This document shows, one piece after another, positions 18,066-29,085 of a stretch of DNA of 64,000 nucleotides. The notes below the pieces were generated by a model, which saw only the letters and a program-made list of their open reading frames with translations, searched no databases and was not told the DNA's origin. Position numbers and translations under genes: made by a program. Source of the stretch: a bacterium (lineage in GTDB: Bacteria; Planctomycetota; Planctomycetia; Pirellulales; Pirellulaceae); the NCBI GenBank assembly GCA_030430075.1, contig JAUIGN010000006.1, positions 1 to 64,000 on the forward strand, read 5' to 3'. Positions within the stretch are counted from its first letter, which is position 1. Every line of letters begins with the position of its first letter.

Positions 18066-18147
18066 GAATGGGAGACCTTCGGTCGGCGGTTTCGGCGGGG
18101 TCGGAGACCCGCGCCGAGCACATGTCGGAGACCCGCGCCGAGCAGGG
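18066..18147 (+). repeat. Interspersed repeat alpha, copy B
   Basis: A 50-bp core at 18071-18120 is identical to that of copy A, followed by one further GGAGACCCGCGCCGAGCA unit. It starts about 38 bases beyond the stop of the PSD1 gene at 18185. Confidence 0.9.
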
Positions 18148-18184
18148 ATCGGCGGCCCATGTTGAATCATTGAGCACAGGTCTC

Positions 18185-21100
18185 CTACGGCACAAACAGG
18201 AATTCGTTGGCATTCAACAGGGCCCGGCAGAAGGCCGTCAGGCCGTGCATATCGACAAAGCGGACGGCAGCTTCCATTTCCGGTGGACTCGGTCGGCGGG
18301 AAAAGACCAGCGCAAAGGCGCGCTCGACCTGCGGCGCGATTCCCGGGCCGGCTTCTCGGTCGAGCCGCTTCGCCAGCCGTTGGCTTTGGTCCATGGTAAA
18401 CAGGCTGTTGAACAGATTGAGTGCCTGCAGTGGCGTCGTTGAACGGCTGCGGCGCGGTACGGCCTGGCTGGCATCCGGGCAATCGAACGCGCCGAAGACC
18501 GAGTCCTGCTCCTGCCGGACCTTCGTCATGTAGACCATCCGCCGCCAATCGGCTGGGCCGTACGACTTCTTTGGAAAGTAGTGCCGGACGTTCTCCAGTT
18601 CAACTTCGAATGCGCTGAACCCCGGCCCCCCCATGCGTAAATCGAGTACGCCACTGACCAGCAGCATGTTGTCCCGAATCGCTTCGGCCTCCAGCCGGCG
18701 GGGTGGAAAACGCCACAACAACCGGCTGGCAGCGTCTACCGACAAGCCGTCCTCCCGCGGGTGGCTCGACTGACAAAACGTGTTCGAGAGCAGAATCACG
18801 CGGTGTAATTGCTTGATCGACCACTGGCCTTCAATCGCCTCGCTGGCCAACCAGTCGAGCAATTCCGGATGGGTTGGCCGCGTCCCGTTGACGCCGAGGT
18901 CGTTGGGCGTGTCAACGATGCCGGTCCCGAAATGGTAATGCCAGAGTCGATTTACGAGGCTGCGTGCCGTCAGCCGGTTGTCTTCGGCGATCCATTCCGC
19001 CAGCTTGATTCGCCGCCGTTGTTCGGGCGTGTCTTGGTCGAGTCCCAGATCACCAAAGTGCTCCGGCGCATTGGCCACGACCTCCTCACGTTTGGCCGTC
19101 GGTTCTCCGCGATACAGGCGATGCGTGGGGCCCGGCTGGCGGAAGGTGCCTGCGTACACGGTCGGCGTTGTCGCCAGTTCCTCAAGGCGTCGTTCGGCCT
19201 GCTCCAAGTCATTCAGCCAGCGCCGCCCCGCCGTGGCCGTCTCCCGATCGAAGCCAGCGAAGCGGTACGTCACGGCCTGCTCGCCCGCCGAATCGTGCGG
19301 CAGACGATCGGCCGACCCGGCGATCTCGACCCATTCGCCGGACTCGGTTGCCGCCTCAATCGTGTACTCGGTAGGCACCCGATCGCTGTACTTGCCATCA
19401 CGGTCACGCCCCCAGGTGATGCGGTCGATGGTGGCTGTCTCTGCGAATTCAATCTGCACCCAGCCACCACCGTCTTCGTTGGAGATCCAACTGTGCGAAT
19501 TCCCGAACTTGCCGTCGTTGATATGCTCGAGTTGATGGATCGGATAGCCGGGCAGCGCACTGGAACAGGTCGCCCGTGCCCCCTCGGCCGCAGCCGCCAC
19601 ATTCACCTCGCCGGCGAACACCTGCAGCTCGTCCAGGCAGGGCTGACTCTGGTTGGTTGCCTGAATGGTGAAGCGGACCCGGCGGGTTGCCAGCGGCTGA
19701 AATCGTTCTTCGTTTTGCCGGGCGTTGACGGCCGGTCGCAGCCGAGGTGGTTCCGCGGCAGCAGCGACCGGTGCGTTCGCCGCCAGTGCTTCCAGGGCCA
19801 GCACGTCGGCCGTGATCGCCTCGCCTGTCTGGCCTGCGACGAGCGCCACCGCGCTGTTTGCCGTGAGTTGATGGACGCCCGCATCCAGGAAACCGCTCCA
19901 AAGAGACTTTCCAGGCGGCGGGCTTTCAGAACGGGCGAAACGCTGCTGGTCGACGACGGCGATGACGTGCTGATCGGAGATCGTCGACAGGTCGCCGTCA
20001 TCATCCAGCACATAGTTGGCGTCTTGCGTGTGAGACTCCCATCCGCAACCCCAGGACAGCCAGATGCGATGCCGGCCCGTCGTCCGCGGCCGGTAGACGG
20101 CGACCGCTTCCCTCGGCTGATTCTTCCACCAGGTGTACTGTCCACCGCTGAGGTTTGGTGAGCGATCTGGGGCACCGGGGTCATCGGCGTGGCCCCGTTC
20201 GTTGCCGGCCGGGTTCGTGCCTTGGCCTTCCGGAGTGTGCAGCGGTTCGAGACCGCGTCCCGCGTCGCCGCCGTTCTGAGCATCATCCAGGAGCACGAAG
20301 CCGGTCCGGGCGGGCGGAATAAAGGGGGCCAACTTCCGCCGCAGATCAAGGACTTCGCGTTCAACGGCCGCCCGTTGTTCCCGCCTGGAAGCGGAGAGTG
20401 ACGTTGGCCGGTCACCATGTTCGACACCCGCAAAGACAGCTTGCATGGCGTAGTAGTCCCGCTGCGTCACCGGGTCGAACTTGTGATTGTGACAGCGGGC
20501 GCAACCCAGGGTCAGGCCGACAAACGTTGTGCCCGTGGTGTTGATCATGTCGGCCAACTCATCCTGCCGCTGCATCAGCGTGAGATTCACGTCCTGGCTC
20601 TTGACCAGGTCATAGGGGCCGGCAACCAGAAATCCGGTCGCGGCATCTTCGCCATACGCATCGCCGGCCAGTTGCTCCCGGACGAACTGATCGTAGGGCT
20701 TGTCCGCGTTGAAGGCTTCAATGACGTAGTCCCGGTACCGCCAGGCGTGGGGCCGCTCCCGGTTCGTTTCGAACCCGTGGGTCTCGCCGAATCGCACCAC
20801 GTCCAGCCAATGCCGAGCCCACCGCTCGCCGTAGCGGGGGCTGGCCAGGAGTCGGTCGACCAGCCGCTCGTAGGCTCCCGCAGCGTTGTCCTCGACAAAC
20901 CGGGCGACAGCTTCCGGGTCCGGCAGCACTCCCAACACAACCAGGTAGAGCCGCCGGATGAGCATGACGCGATCGGCCCGCGGCGACGGCCCGAGCCCGT
21001 TCGCAGCGAGCCGCGCCAGAACGAAGGCGTCGATCGGGTTCCTGACCCACGGCTCGTCCTGTCCCGGGGGAATCGGGCGCGTGAGAGGCCGGAACGACCA

Positions 21101-21562
21101 ATGCTCGATCTCCCGCTTGATCGCCTCGCCGGCGGGCATTCTGGCACCCTGGTCGATCCAGGTTCGGAGCCGTGCGACGTCGTCCGCCGACAGCCGCGGT
21201 CCTGCGGGCGGCATGATCAGGTCGTCGTTTTCGCCGGATACGACGCTCACCAGAAAACTGGTGTCGCCGGACCCGGGGACGATTGACGGTTCGCCAAAAT
21301 CGCCTCCCCGCAGCAAGGATGCACGGACATCGACGCGGAGTCCGCTCTCCTGCTTTTCCGGGCCGTGGCAGGCGATGCAGTGCCGGGCAAAGATCGACGC
21401 AATCTCGCCTTCATAAGTGACGCGAGGCCGATGGTCGTCGCCCGCGTTGGGCGGACCATCATCCGCCGCGAGCAACGGGGTGACGGCTAGCCAGACGCAC
21501 GCCACAACGATCGGCCACCGAGCCATTCCAGGAGAGGGTCGAGTCAACGGTCGCGACAGCAT
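18185..21562 (-). CDS. PSD1 / DUF1549-DUF1553 protein with c-type-cytochrome-like motifs, about 1125 aa
   Basis: This is a very large planctomycete secreted protein. The N-terminus from ATG 21562 has a hydrophobic stretch ending in LAADDG (signal peptide); an ATG at 21526 is an alternative start. CIACH (C62, C65, H66) begins the PSCyt1 domain, followed by a DUF1549 domain (WSFRPLTRP, LDVVRFGETHGF) and a second CARCHNHKFDP motif. A central region of about 450 residues contains carbohydrate-binding-like beta domains (F5/8 type C-like, with GGGWVQIEFAE). The DUF1553 domain follows with LVNRLWHYHFGTGIV and the C-terminal SLFTMDQSQRLAKRL. Heme attachment at CxxCH is inferred. It is divergent from the FHA-cyclase gene. 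Confidence 0.9.
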   Translation of the reverse strand: MLSRPLTRPSPGMARWPIVVACVWLAVTPLLAADDGPPNAGDDHRPRVTYEGEIASIFARHCIACHGPEKQESGLRVDVRASLLRGGDFGEPSIVPGSGDTSFLVSVVSGENDDLIMPPAGPRLSADDVARLRTWIDQGARMPAGEAIKREIEHWSFRPLTRPIPPGQDEPWVRNPIDAFVLARLAANGLGPSPRADRVMLIRRLYLVVLGVLPDPEAVARFVEDNAAGAYERLVDRLLASPRYGERWARHWLDVVRFGETHGFETNRERPHAWRYRDYVIEAFNADKPYDQFVREQLAGDAYGEDAATGFLVAGPYDLVKSQDVNLTLMQRQDELADMINTTGTTFVGLTLGCARCHNHKFDPVTQRDYYAMQAVFAGVEHGDRPTSLSASRREQRAAVEREVLDLRRKLAPFIPPARTGFVLLDDAQNGGDAGRGLEPLHTPEGQGTNPAGNERGHADDPGAPDRSPNLSGGQYTWWKNQPREAVAVYRPRTTGRHRIWLSWGCGWESHTQDANYVLDDDGDLSTISDQHVIAVVDQQRFARSESPPPGKSLWSGFLDAGVHQLTANSAVALVAGQTGEAITADVLALEALAANAPVAAAAEPPRLRPAVNARQNEERFQPLATRRVRFTIQATNQSQPCLDELQVFAGEVNVAAAAEGARATCSSALPGYPIHQLEHINDGKFGNSHSWISNEDGGGWVQIEFAETATIDRITWGRDRDGKYSDRVPTEYTIEAATESGEWVEIAGSADRLPHDSAGEQAVTYRFAGFDRETATAGRRWLNDLEQAERRLEELATTPTVYAGTFRQPGPTHRLYRGEPTAKREEVVANAPEHFGDLGLDQDTPEQRRRIKLAEWIAEDNRLTARSLVNRLWHYHFGTGIVDTPNDLGVNGTRPTHPELLDWLASEAIEGQWSIKQLHRVILLSNTFCQSSHPREDGLSVDAASRLLWRFPPRRLEAEAIRDNMLLVSGVLDLRMGGPGFSAFEVELENVRHYFPKKSYGPADWRRMVYMTKVRQEQDSVFGAFDCPDASQAVPRRSRSTTPLQALNLFNSLFTMDQSQRLAKRLDREAGPGIAPQVERAFALVFSRRPSPPEMEAAVRFVDMHGLTAFCRALLNANEFLFVP

Positions 21563-21686
21563 GAAAGCAGAACCGGCGGGAGTGAGTTGGGAGGGACTTA
21601 CAAGCGATCCGCCACCGCTGGCGGTGGAACTCATTCTAGCATAGAGACCCGTGGTGCTGGGCTTGCATCGCGGATTGCCGGGCGGC

Positions 21687-21703
21687 GGCATGCACAGCAT
21701 GCC
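21687..21703. repeat. Palindrome between divergent genes
   Basis: GGCATGC, ACA and GCATGCC form a perfect 7-bp hairpin in the 355-base region between the divergent PSD1 and FHA-cyclase genes. It may be part of the gamma repeat region; a role as an operator is possible but not supported further. Confidence 0.45.
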
Positions 21704-21746
21704 GTACTCGCGTTCGCGATTCTCGTTGTCAGCTTCCTGCATTCCT

Positions 21747-21772
21747 GTAGGTCATGCTTAGCATGACGTTCT
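21747..21772 (+). repeat. Short hairpin repeat gamma, copy 2
   Basis: GTAGGTCATGC-TTA-GCATGAC forms a perfect 7-bp hairpin (GTCATGC/GCATGAC). It matches copy 1 at 12760. Apart from these hairpins I see nothing else in the 21563-21917 region. Confidence 0.6.
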
Positions 21773-21917
21773 TCTGCCTCGGTGGTTGGCGGTCCGCCTG
21801 CGGATTTCGCGCTCTGCGTCGCCGGCAGACGCTGGTCTTGGGTCAGGTCGAGCCATAAAATACGCGGCAAAGCCGTTCGCGCCCCGTGGTGCCAGGATCC
21901 AACGTCGAGAAACGTGA

Positions 21918-23702
21918 ATGCCGTACCTGATCGCTCAAGGGGCCGCTCCGTCGCAGCGTTGGAAGCGTCGTCTCACGGTCGGGCGGCGATGCCTGCTGGG
22001 TCGCGGCGACCACGGGTGGCAAGTCACTTGGGACGATCGGATCTCGACGCGGCATGCCGAACTGGAATTCTCGGCAGGCCGCCTGCAGGTCACGCGGCTC
22101 AGCAGCGCCAAGAATCCAATCTTCTTTCACGGCACTGCCTGCGATTCGTTCTCACTGGCGCCGGGCGAGCACTTTGTCATTGGAACCACTTCGTTCTCGC
22201 TTGCCGAGGAAGAGGTCGACGTCACGCTCGACACACCGCCGCCGATCCGCGAGCAGGTCTTTTCGCGCGACGACCTCTTGCAGGTCGAGTATCGCCGCGC
22301 CGGCCAACGGCTGGAGACGCTCGGCCGGTTGCCGCAGATTATTTCCGGCGCCGCCGACGATGACGAACTGTGTGCCCAGTTGGTCAACGTCCTCCTGACG
22401 TCGATCCGGCAGGCAAGCCTGGTCGCCGTGGTGACAGTGGTCCCGGATAGAGAACGCTGCGGGAAGGTTGCGATTCGCCACTGGGATTCGCGCGACATGA
22501 ATGCCGGCCGTTTTGCACCTAGCGAGCGGCTGATTCGCGCCGCCGTGTCGCGATCGGCGAGCATTGTTCATCTCTGGGGACAGGCGGTGCGGACGGCGGA
22601 CGCTGCGTTTACGCAGAGTGACGAAACGGATTGGGCCTACTGTACGCCGATTGTCGGCCCGCAATCGGAAGGGTGGGCCATCTATGTCGCCGGCCGCCAG
22701 TCGGCGACAGGAGGGGAACACGACCGTGTCCATTCGCCGGAAGATCTACAAGACGATGTCAAGTTTACGGAGCTGGCCGCCAGCACGCTGGGCAGCCTAC
22801 GCGCGCTCCGGCAACTCGAACGCCAAAAGGCCTCGCTCAGCCAGTTCATCTCGCCCGTCGTGTTGAACAGTGTGGCGGACCAGGAGCCGGAGCGTTCGCT
22901 GGCACCTCGGCCCTGTGACGTGACGGTTCTGTTCTGCGACCTCCGCGGCTTCTCTTTGAAGTCCGAACAGTCTTCGGAGAACTTGTTGGGGCTCTTGCAG
23001 CGGGTGAGTATGGCGCTGGGTGTGATGACGCGTCACATTCTGGAGCAGGGCGGCGTGGTCGGAGACTTCCACGGCGATGCGGCGATGGGGTTTTGGGGGT
23101 GGCCCTTGGCCCAGGAAGACCGCGTGGCGCGCGCCTGCCGCGCGGCACTGCGGATCCGCCGCGAGTTTGCTGCCGCGGCGGACAACGAAGCCGACCCGCT
23201 GCATGACTTTCGCGCCGGGATCGGCATCGCATCCGGTGATGCCGTGGCGGGAAAGATCGGCACGGTCGACCAGGTGAAGGTGACCGTGTTTGGGCCGGTT
23301 GTCAACCTCGCTTCGCGGCTCGAAGGAATGACGAAGTTGCTCCGTGCGCCGATCCTGATCGACGAAGCGACAGCGGCCGGAGCGCGCCGCCAATTGACGC
23401 CGCAGGTCGGGCGAGTTCGTCGCGTGGCTCGCGTGATGCCGTGGGGCATCGAAACGCCACTTGAAGTCAGCGAACTGCTGCCGCCGCAGGACGAATACCC
23501 GGACCTCTCGGACGCCGACATCGCCACCTACGAAACGGCCCTCAACGCCCTGCAAGCGGAAGATTGGGAGCGCGCATTCGCGCTCCTCCACGAGGTTCCG
23601 GCGGACGACCGCGTGAAGGACTTCCTGACCGTCTTTATTGCCCAGAACAACCGCCTGCCACCCAAGAACTGGGACGGCGTGATTCGCATGACGGCCAAGT
23701 GA
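21918..23702 (+). CDS. FHA-GAF-class III nucleotide cyclase, 594 aa
   Basis: This is a signalling protein that should make cAMP (or cGMP). Residues 10-100 are an FHA phosphothreonine-binding domain (GRRCLLGRGDHGWQV, DDRISTRHAELEF). Residues 130-300 look like a GAF-type sensor. A short coiled link with the family signature QFISPVVLNSV leads into the cyclase catalytic domain at 325-540. There VTVLFCDLRGFS carries the first metal Asp, GDFHGDAAMGFWG the second, GIGIASGDAVAGKIG follows, and FGPVVNLASRLEG holds the transition-state Asn and Arg. No membrane segment is present. The FHA domain suggests response to Ser/Thr kinases. It is divergent from the PSD1 gene and convergent with the DUF1501 gene at 23738. 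Confidence 0.9.
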   Translation: MPYLIAQGAAPSQRWKRRLTVGRRCLLGRGDHGWQVTWDDRISTRHAELEFSAGRLQVTRLSSAKNPIFFHGTACDSFSLAPGEHFVIGTTSFSLAEEEVDVTLDTPPPIREQVFSRDDLLQVEYRRAGQRLETLGRLPQIISGAADDDELCAQLVNVLLTSIRQASLVAVVTVVPDRERCGKVAIRHWDSRDMNAGRFAPSERLIRAAVSRSASIVHLWGQAVRTADAAFTQSDETDWAYCTPIVGPQSEGWAIYVAGRQSATGGEHDRVHSPEDLQDDVKFTELAASTLGSLRALRQLERQKASLSQFISPVVLNSVADQEPERSLAPRPCDVTVLFCDLRGFSLKSEQSSENLLGLLQRVSMALGVMTRHILEQGGVVGDFHGDAAMGFWGWPLAQEDRVARACRAALRIRREFAAAADNEADPLHDFRAGIGIASGDAVAGKIGTVDQVKVTVFGPVVNLASRLEGMTKLLRAPILIDEATAAGARRQLTPQVGRVRRVARVMPWGIETPLEVSELLPPQDEYPDLSDADIATYETALNALQAEDWERAFALLHEVPADDRVKDFLTVFIAQNNRLPPKNWDGVIRMTAK

Positions 23703-23737
23703 AAGGGGCCGGCAAGGGGGTGGCCGAACTCAATCTG

Positions 23738-25186
23738 TTACGCCAGGAGCTGCTGGACGACGTGGCCGTGGACGTCGGTCAGGCGGTAGTCGCGTCCCTG
23801 GAAACGGTACGTCAGCCGTTCATGATCGAAGCCCAGCAGATGCATGATGGTGGCCTGGAGGTCGTGGATGTGGACCTTGTCTCGAGCCACGCTGAAGCCC
23901 AGGTCGTCGGAAGCCCCATGGGCGAATCCGCCTTTGACACCGCCGCCTGCCAGCCACATCGAGTAACAATCAGGGAAATGGTCACGGCCCAGAACGTCGC
24001 CCCCCGCGGTGCGCCCTTCGCGAAACGGCGTCCGCCCGAATTCGCCGCCGCAGACGATCAAGGTCTCGTCGAGCAGTCCGCGCTGGCGGAGGTCTTTGAT
24101 CAGAGCCGCAATTGGACGGTCCATGGTGGCACATTTCTTCGTCAGCCCGTCGCGAATATCTTCGCGCGGGCTTGTTCCATGAAAATCCCAGCCCCAATCG
24201 AATAGCTGCACGTAGCGGACACCCTGTTCCACCAGCCGCCGCGCGAGCAGGCAATTGTTGGCGAAACTGGCACCGCCCGGTGATGCGCCGTAGGCGTCCA
24301 ACGTCTCTTTCGATTCGCGGTTGATATCCATCACTTCAGGCACCGACGTCTGCATTCGAAAGGCCAGCTCGTATTGGGCAATCCTGGTCCGTGTTTCCGG
24401 GTGCCCCAGCTCTTCGGCCTGCAGTTCGTTGAGCGTCCGTAACGTGTCGAGGCTCATCCGCCGCACGGACCGGTCCATCCCGGCCGGGTCGGAAGCGTAC
24501 AGGACCGGGTCGCCTTTGGACCGGCATTGAACGCCCTGAAAGACTGAAGGGAGAAAGCCGCTGCCGTAGGAATTGCGACCTCCATTCGGCTGGACGCCGC
24601 TGGAAATCAGGACCACGAACCCAGGCAGGTTTTCGTTCTCCGATCCCAGGCCATACGTCGCCCAGGCACCCAGCGAGGGCCGTCCCGGGCGGGGCGAGCC
24701 GGTGTAGACGAGCAGTTCGGCCGGCGCGTGATTGAACTGGTCCGTGTTCATCGAGCGAATGACACACATCTCGTCCGCGACTTCGTGCAGATGCGGAATG
24801 GCGTCGGACAGTTCCAGGCCCGATTCGCCTCGCGGGGCGAAGGTGCGAGGCGTACCCAGCAACTTCGGGGTGCCGGAGGTAAACGCAAACCGTTTCCCCT
24901 CCAGGAACTCTTGCGGACAATCTTCGCCATTGTGTTTGACCAGTTCCGGCTTGTAGTCGTAAAGGTCAAGGTGGGGTGGCGAGCCGGTCAGGTGGAGGTA
25001 GATCACGCGCTTCGCTCGCGGTTCAAAGTGCGGCTTGCGGGGCGCGAGCGGCCCGTCATGCTGCGGTGCCGCAACCCCGTCGGCATTCACCAGCGAAGCC
25101 AACGCCAGGGCACCGATGCCCGCCGACGAGTCCCGCAGGAAATGGCGGCGGGTTTGCTGGGTCAGACGTTGAAGTTCGGGATGCAC
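23738..25186 (-). CDS. DUF1501 secreted protein, 482 aa
   Basis: The start MHPELQRLTQQTRRHFLRDS carries twin arginines (R13-R14) and a hydrophobic run (GIGALALASLVNADGVAA), a Tat-type signal. Downstream are YLHLTGSPPHLDLYDYKPEL, CVIRSMNTDQFNHAPAE and the block CGGEFGRTPF ... GRDHFPDCYSMWLAGGGVKG near 385-420. The C-terminus [16 protein letters not shown] is typical. It lies 207 bases downstream of the second PSD1 gene on the same strand and was probably part of the same unit; such pairs are the standard planctomycete arrangement. Substrate unknown. Confidence 0.92.
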   Translation of the reverse strand: MHPELQRLTQQTRRHFLRDSSAGIGALALASLVNADGVAAPQHDGPLAPRKPHFEPRAKRVIYLHLTGSPPHLDLYDYKPELVKHNGEDCPQEFLEGKRFAFTSGTPKLLGTPRTFAPRGESGLELSDAIPHLHEVADEMCVIRSMNTDQFNHAPAELLVYTGSPRPGRPSLGAWATYGLGSENENLPGFVVLISSGVQPNGGRNSYGSGFLPSVFQGVQCRSKGDPVLYASDPAGMDRSVRRMSLDTLRTLNELQAEELGHPETRTRIAQYELAFRMQTSVPEVMDINRESKETLDAYGASPGGASFANNCLLARRLVEQGVRYVQLFDWGWDFHGTSPREDIRDGLTKKCATMDRPIAALIKDLRQRGLLDETLIVCGGEFGRTPFREGRTAGGDVLGRDHFPDCYSMWLAGGGVKGGFAHGASDDLGFSVARDKVHIHDLQATIMHLLGFDHERLTYRFQGRDYRLTDVHGHVVQQLLA

Positions 25187-25393
25187 GTCATCATCTCCAA
25201 TGGCGGGAAGGCGCGAGTGGGGGTCTTGATTGAGTGGGTTTGCGGACTGCGGCGCGCCGGATCGAAATCGGCGGCACGAGCTGCGCGTCGACGAAACCGG
25301 CGTGTCATGCTCCGGTTCCTATCCAATGGGCAAGGGAAGTCGATCGAACCGGGGATCAGTTCCTCGAGCCGGTGCTTTCGATTTATTCCGGCC

Positions 25394-28300
25394 CTATCGT
25401 TTCATCAGCATCTCATCCATATTCAGCAGCACATTGCCGACGACCGTCATGGCGGCGACTTCGGTCAGGTCCAGCTCTTCCGGGACTGGGCCGAGCGGAT
25501 CCGTCGCCAGCGAGCGGGCCTTGTCCGGCGTCGACGCCAGTTCTTCCTTGGCGGTTTGGAACAGCGTGCTCAGGGCGTCCATCTCTCGATCCGTTGGATG
25601 CCTCGCCACGCAGCGCCGAAATCCGTGCCTGATTCTCTCTTCCGGTGTGTCGCCGGCGGCGATCATCCGTCGAGCCAGTGCCTGAGCCGCTTCGACGTAT
25701 ACGGGATCGTTGAGCGTGACCAGCGCCTGCAACGGCGTGTTAGTGCGGTCGCGGCGAATGATGCAGACTTCGCGGTTCGGCGCGTCGAACGTGGCCATCG
25801 AAGGATAAGGGTTGGAGCGGCGCCAGGTCGTGTAGATACCCCGCCGATGTCGGTCTTCGCCGCCGCTGGTCTTCCAGTCGATGCCGCTGCCGAAGGCGGC
25901 GTTCAGCCCGATATTCGGCTGAGGAGGCCGCACGGGCGGACCGTGCATCTTGGTGCTCAACAGGCCCGCCGCAAATAAGGCCTGGTCCCGGATCATCTCC
26001 GCGGACAAACGGAAACGAGGACCGCGTGCCAAGAGTCTGTTCTCCGGATCACGCTCGTAGGCCTCCGGTGATACGTGCGCCGACTGCCGATAGGCTGCGG
26101 ACGTCACGATCGAGCGCAACAAGTGCTTGGTGTCCCAGCCGCTGGCGATCAACTCGGTGGCCAGCCAGTCCAGCAGTCGCGGGTGCGACGGCGGATCGCC
26201 CTGCATACCAAACTCTTCACTTGTCCGGACGATGCCGACGCCGAAGATCGCTTCCCAGTAGCGGTTGGCAATGACGCGGGCGGTGAGCGGATTCGCCGGA
26301 TCGACGAGCCAACGGGCCAGGGTCATTCGGTCCGGCGCTTCGGGCCCCGCATGCCGAGGAAAGGCGGCCGGCAAGCCGGGCGTCACTTCGGCACCTTTTA
26401 CCAGGTAGTTGCCGCGCAACTGAACGTGCGTCTTGCGGCCCTTATCCGCCGGCAACTCCTGCATGATGGGGACCGTGGTGATCGGCTTGAGTGCGGCCAG
26501 CTCCTTTTTTGCCGTTTCCAGGGCCTGGCTGCGCTGCTGCTCGTGCACGTGATCGGCCAGCATCCTCCGCTGCTGATCGGTTCGCTGGTCGGCTGCCGTG
26601 TTCAAAGCAGCCAACACGCCTGACGGGAGTTCGGCAAACGGAGTCAACTCTGCCGAGTGCGTGGCGGACAGGCGGAACCGGCCAATCAGGTGATTGGCGT
26701 GTTTTGATCGCTGGGCGATGGTGATCGCAAGTCTGCTCCCGGCCGGAACTTCGACCGGCGATTCGGCCTCGAGCGTCAACCGGTGCGACTGGCCCGTCGC
26801 GCCGCCCACCGCCCAACCGGCCTGATCGGGCTGCTTCGGCTGAATCACGTTGGCCGCCTCGAAGCCGGCCTGCGCGAAGTCGGCGTAGGCCGCCTTGAAG
26901 GGAATCCCCACCGTCCCGTTCGGTGAAAGCTCGACACGCGGGTTCGGCGCCGTGGTGACGGTCTCCGTCCAGACGGCGTTGCGGTCGGCATCGAGTACGA
27001 CAACGCGAAAATGGCTTAACCGGGTATGCAGGCTGTTATCGGTGCGATTCCAAATCACGAGGCGATCAACGGGGCCGCTCGCTCCCAAGTCGACTTCCCA
27101 CCAGGGGTCGCGTTCGGTGCCGGTGTGCGTGGTCGTACCGGCTTGGAAATTGCCGTCGGTCTTGCCATCGATGGCCAGTTCGGCAGGCCCCTTGAAGGCC
27201 GTCGAGCTCTGCGTCGCCTGACCTTGCAGGGCCACGTTCAGGCCATTTCGAAAGACCTCGACTTCGGCCAGGGAAAGGATCTTATCCTCACCCAGGTTTT
27301 CGATCCGCACAAACCGGCCGCGCTGCGGATCGCTCGTCGATCGTTCGATCTGCGCCGTTACGTGGGTGATCACGAAATTGCCGCCGGCCAGTCCGGGCCC
27401 CTTTCCCGGGAGCTCTTCTGCGGCGAGCGCTTCCAGCCGGATTGCGTTGATCCGCTGCGCCTCGCCAATTGGTATGTTGATCGTGTAGGTGTCTTTTTCG
27501 ATCGCTTCGTTCGCTTGGATCGTGCCGTCCTCGCCGACGGTTGCCGGCAACCGTGACGCGCGTTCGATCGAGGCGGGGCGGAGGACATTCCATGCCGGAC
27601 GCTCGGGCAAAGCCGCTTCCCACTTTTCAACGTCTGCCGGTGAAGCTCCCGGGGAGGCGGTGGAACCGTCCTGCAGACGGGTGAGCTGCGCTTCGAGTTC
27701 CTGCCGGCGGGCGCGGAGTGCCGGCGTCCAGACCTGGTGCAGCGGGCTCTCGTCGCGGCGGTCGGCATCCGCCGAGTTGTTGAAGATCGCGAAGAGTCGA
27801 AAAAACTCTTCCTGAGAGATCGGATCGTACTTGTGATTATGGCACTGGCAGCAACCAATGGTGGTTCCCATCCAAACCGCCATGGTCGTATTGACTCGAT
27901 CCACGATCGCCACGTTGCGAAACTCTTCGTCATTCGTTCCGCCCTCGTTGTTCGTCAACGTATTCCGGTGAAAGGCGGTCGCAATCAGTTGCTCGTCGGT
28001 CGGCGCAGGGAGGAGATCGCCGGCGAGTTGTTCGATGGTGAACTGGTCGAAGGGCCGGTTTTCGTTCAACGCCCGGATCACGTAATCGCGATAGGCCCAG
28101 ATCGTTCGCGGAGGATCGTCCGCGTAACCGGCCGAGTCGGCGTAGCGGGCCAGGTCGAGCCACTTGCGGGCCCAGTGTTCGCCAAACGATTGTTTCTCCA
28201 GCAGGCGATCGACCAGATTCTCGTAGGCCCGCGGGTCGGTATCCGCCACAAACTGATCGACTTCCTGGATGGTAGGCGGTAAGCCGGTGAGGTCGAGCGA

Positions 28301-28876
28301 CAGGCGGCGGACCAGGGCAAAGCGGTCCGCGGGCGGCAGCATGGTGAGGCCATCACGTTCCAGACGTTCGAGAATGAATGCATCGATCGGATGCTTGGCG
28401 CCGCGCGGGTCGGCCACCTGGGGAACGGCCGGCCGTTCGGGTCGAATGTACGACCAGTGGCGGGCGTAGCCGGCGCCTTCACGGATCCACTGGGTGAGCG
28501 TCGCGACCTCATCCGCGGAAAGCGGTTTGCCGGTCTCCATGGGCGGCATCCGCTCGGCGCCATCATCGGTCGTAATCCGGCGAATCATCTCGCTCTGCTC
28601 GGGATGCTCGGGAACGATCGCAACCTCTCCCGAATCGCCTTCGACCAGGGCGCCCTCCCTGAGATCAAATCGAATGCCCCCCTGGCGTTCCGCATCGTCC
28701 GGACCATGACAGGTGAAGCATCGATCGGAGAGAATTCTACGGACGTCGCGATTGAAGTCGACCCGAGGTTCGGCCGCGCGGGCCAGCGGGGGCCGCATCG
28801 CGGCGAGCCAGGCTGCAACGCAGGCGACGAGGACCAGCGGGGTGAACAATCGTCGGGCGGGACGTCGGATGGGCAT
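25394..28876 (-). CDS. PSD1 / DUF1549-DUF1553 protein with carbohydrate-binding-like insert, 1160 aa
   Basis: The ATG at 28876 starts [20 protein letters not shown], a signal peptide ending near ARAAEPR. CFTCH (C53, C56, H57) begins PSCyt1. DUF1549 follows with [15 protein letters not shown] and [14 protein letters not shown], then [11 protein letters not shown] near residue 365. A central insert reads like F5/8 type C (discoidin) and LamG-like modules ([20 protein letters not shown]). DUF1553 follows ([58 protein letters not shown]). The longer frame upstream lacks homology and has no ribosome site. Precedes a DUF1501 gene, with which it likely works at the cell surface or periplasm. Confidence 0.92.
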   Translation of the reverse strand: MPIRRPARRLFTPLVLVACVAAWLAAMRPPLARAAEPRVDFNRDVRRILSDRCFTCHGPDDAERQGGIRFDLREGALVEGDSGEVAIVPEHPEQSEMIRRITTDDGAERMPPMETGKPLSADEVATLTQWIREGAGYARHWSYIRPERPAVPQVADPRGAKHPIDAFILERLERDGLTMLPPADRFALVRRLSLDLTGLPPTIQEVDQFVADTDPRAYENLVDRLLEKQSFGEHWARKWLDLARYADSAGYADDPPRTIWAYRDYVIRALNENRPFDQFTIEQLAGDLLPAPTDEQLIATAFHRNTLTNNEGGTNDEEFRNVAIVDRVNTTMAVWMGTTIGCCQCHNHKYDPISQEEFFRLFAIFNNSADADRRDESPLHQVWTPALRARRQELEAQLTRLQDGSTASPGASPADVEKWEAALPERPAWNVLRPASIERASRLPATVGEDGTIQANEAIEKDTYTINIPIGEAQRINAIRLEALAAEELPGKGPGLAGGNFVITHVTAQIERSTSDPQRGRFVRIENLGEDKILSLAEVEVFRNGLNVALQGQATQSSTAFKGPAELAIDGKTDGNFQAGTTTHTGTERDPWWEVDLGASGPVDRLVIWNRTDNSLHTRLSHFRVVVLDADRNAVWTETVTTAPNPRVELSPNGTVGIPFKAAYADFAQAGFEAANVIQPKQPDQAGWAVGGATGQSHRLTLEAESPVEVPAGSRLAITIAQRSKHANHLIGRFRLSATHSAELTPFAELPSGVLAALNTAADQRTDQQRRMLADHVHEQQRSQALETAKKELAALKPITTVPIMQELPADKGRKTHVQLRGNYLVKGAEVTPGLPAAFPRHAGPEAPDRMTLARWLVDPANPLTARVIANRYWEAIFGVGIVRTSEEFGMQGDPPSHPRLLDWLATELIASGWDTKHLLRSIVTSAAYRQSAHVSPEAYERDPENRLLARGPRFRLSAEMIRDQALFAAGLLSTKMHGPPVRPPQPNIGLNAAFGSGIDWKTSGGEDRHRRGIYTTWRRSNPYPSMATFDAPNREVCIIRRDRTNTPLQALVTLNDPVYVEAAQALARRMIAAGDTPEERIRHGFRRCVARHPTDREMDALSTLFQTAKEELASTPDKARSLATDPLGPVPEELDLTEVAAMTVVGNVLLNMDEMLMKR

Positions 28877-29085
28877 GGTCGCGTCTGGGGAGTGAGAGAT
28901 CGCGGTGGGACAACGTTCCCATATTTTTGTTGCTATCCACACCTCTGTCAAAGGCCGGACGGCGATCCCGCCGCCTCTCTCCCGGCAGTAAGGCCCGCAG
29001 CGAGCATGCGGTCTTGCCAGGCATCGTGTCCGCAGCCATCGCGGGGCCGATCGACGGCTGCATGACGGATCGCTCGGCCGCTCGC

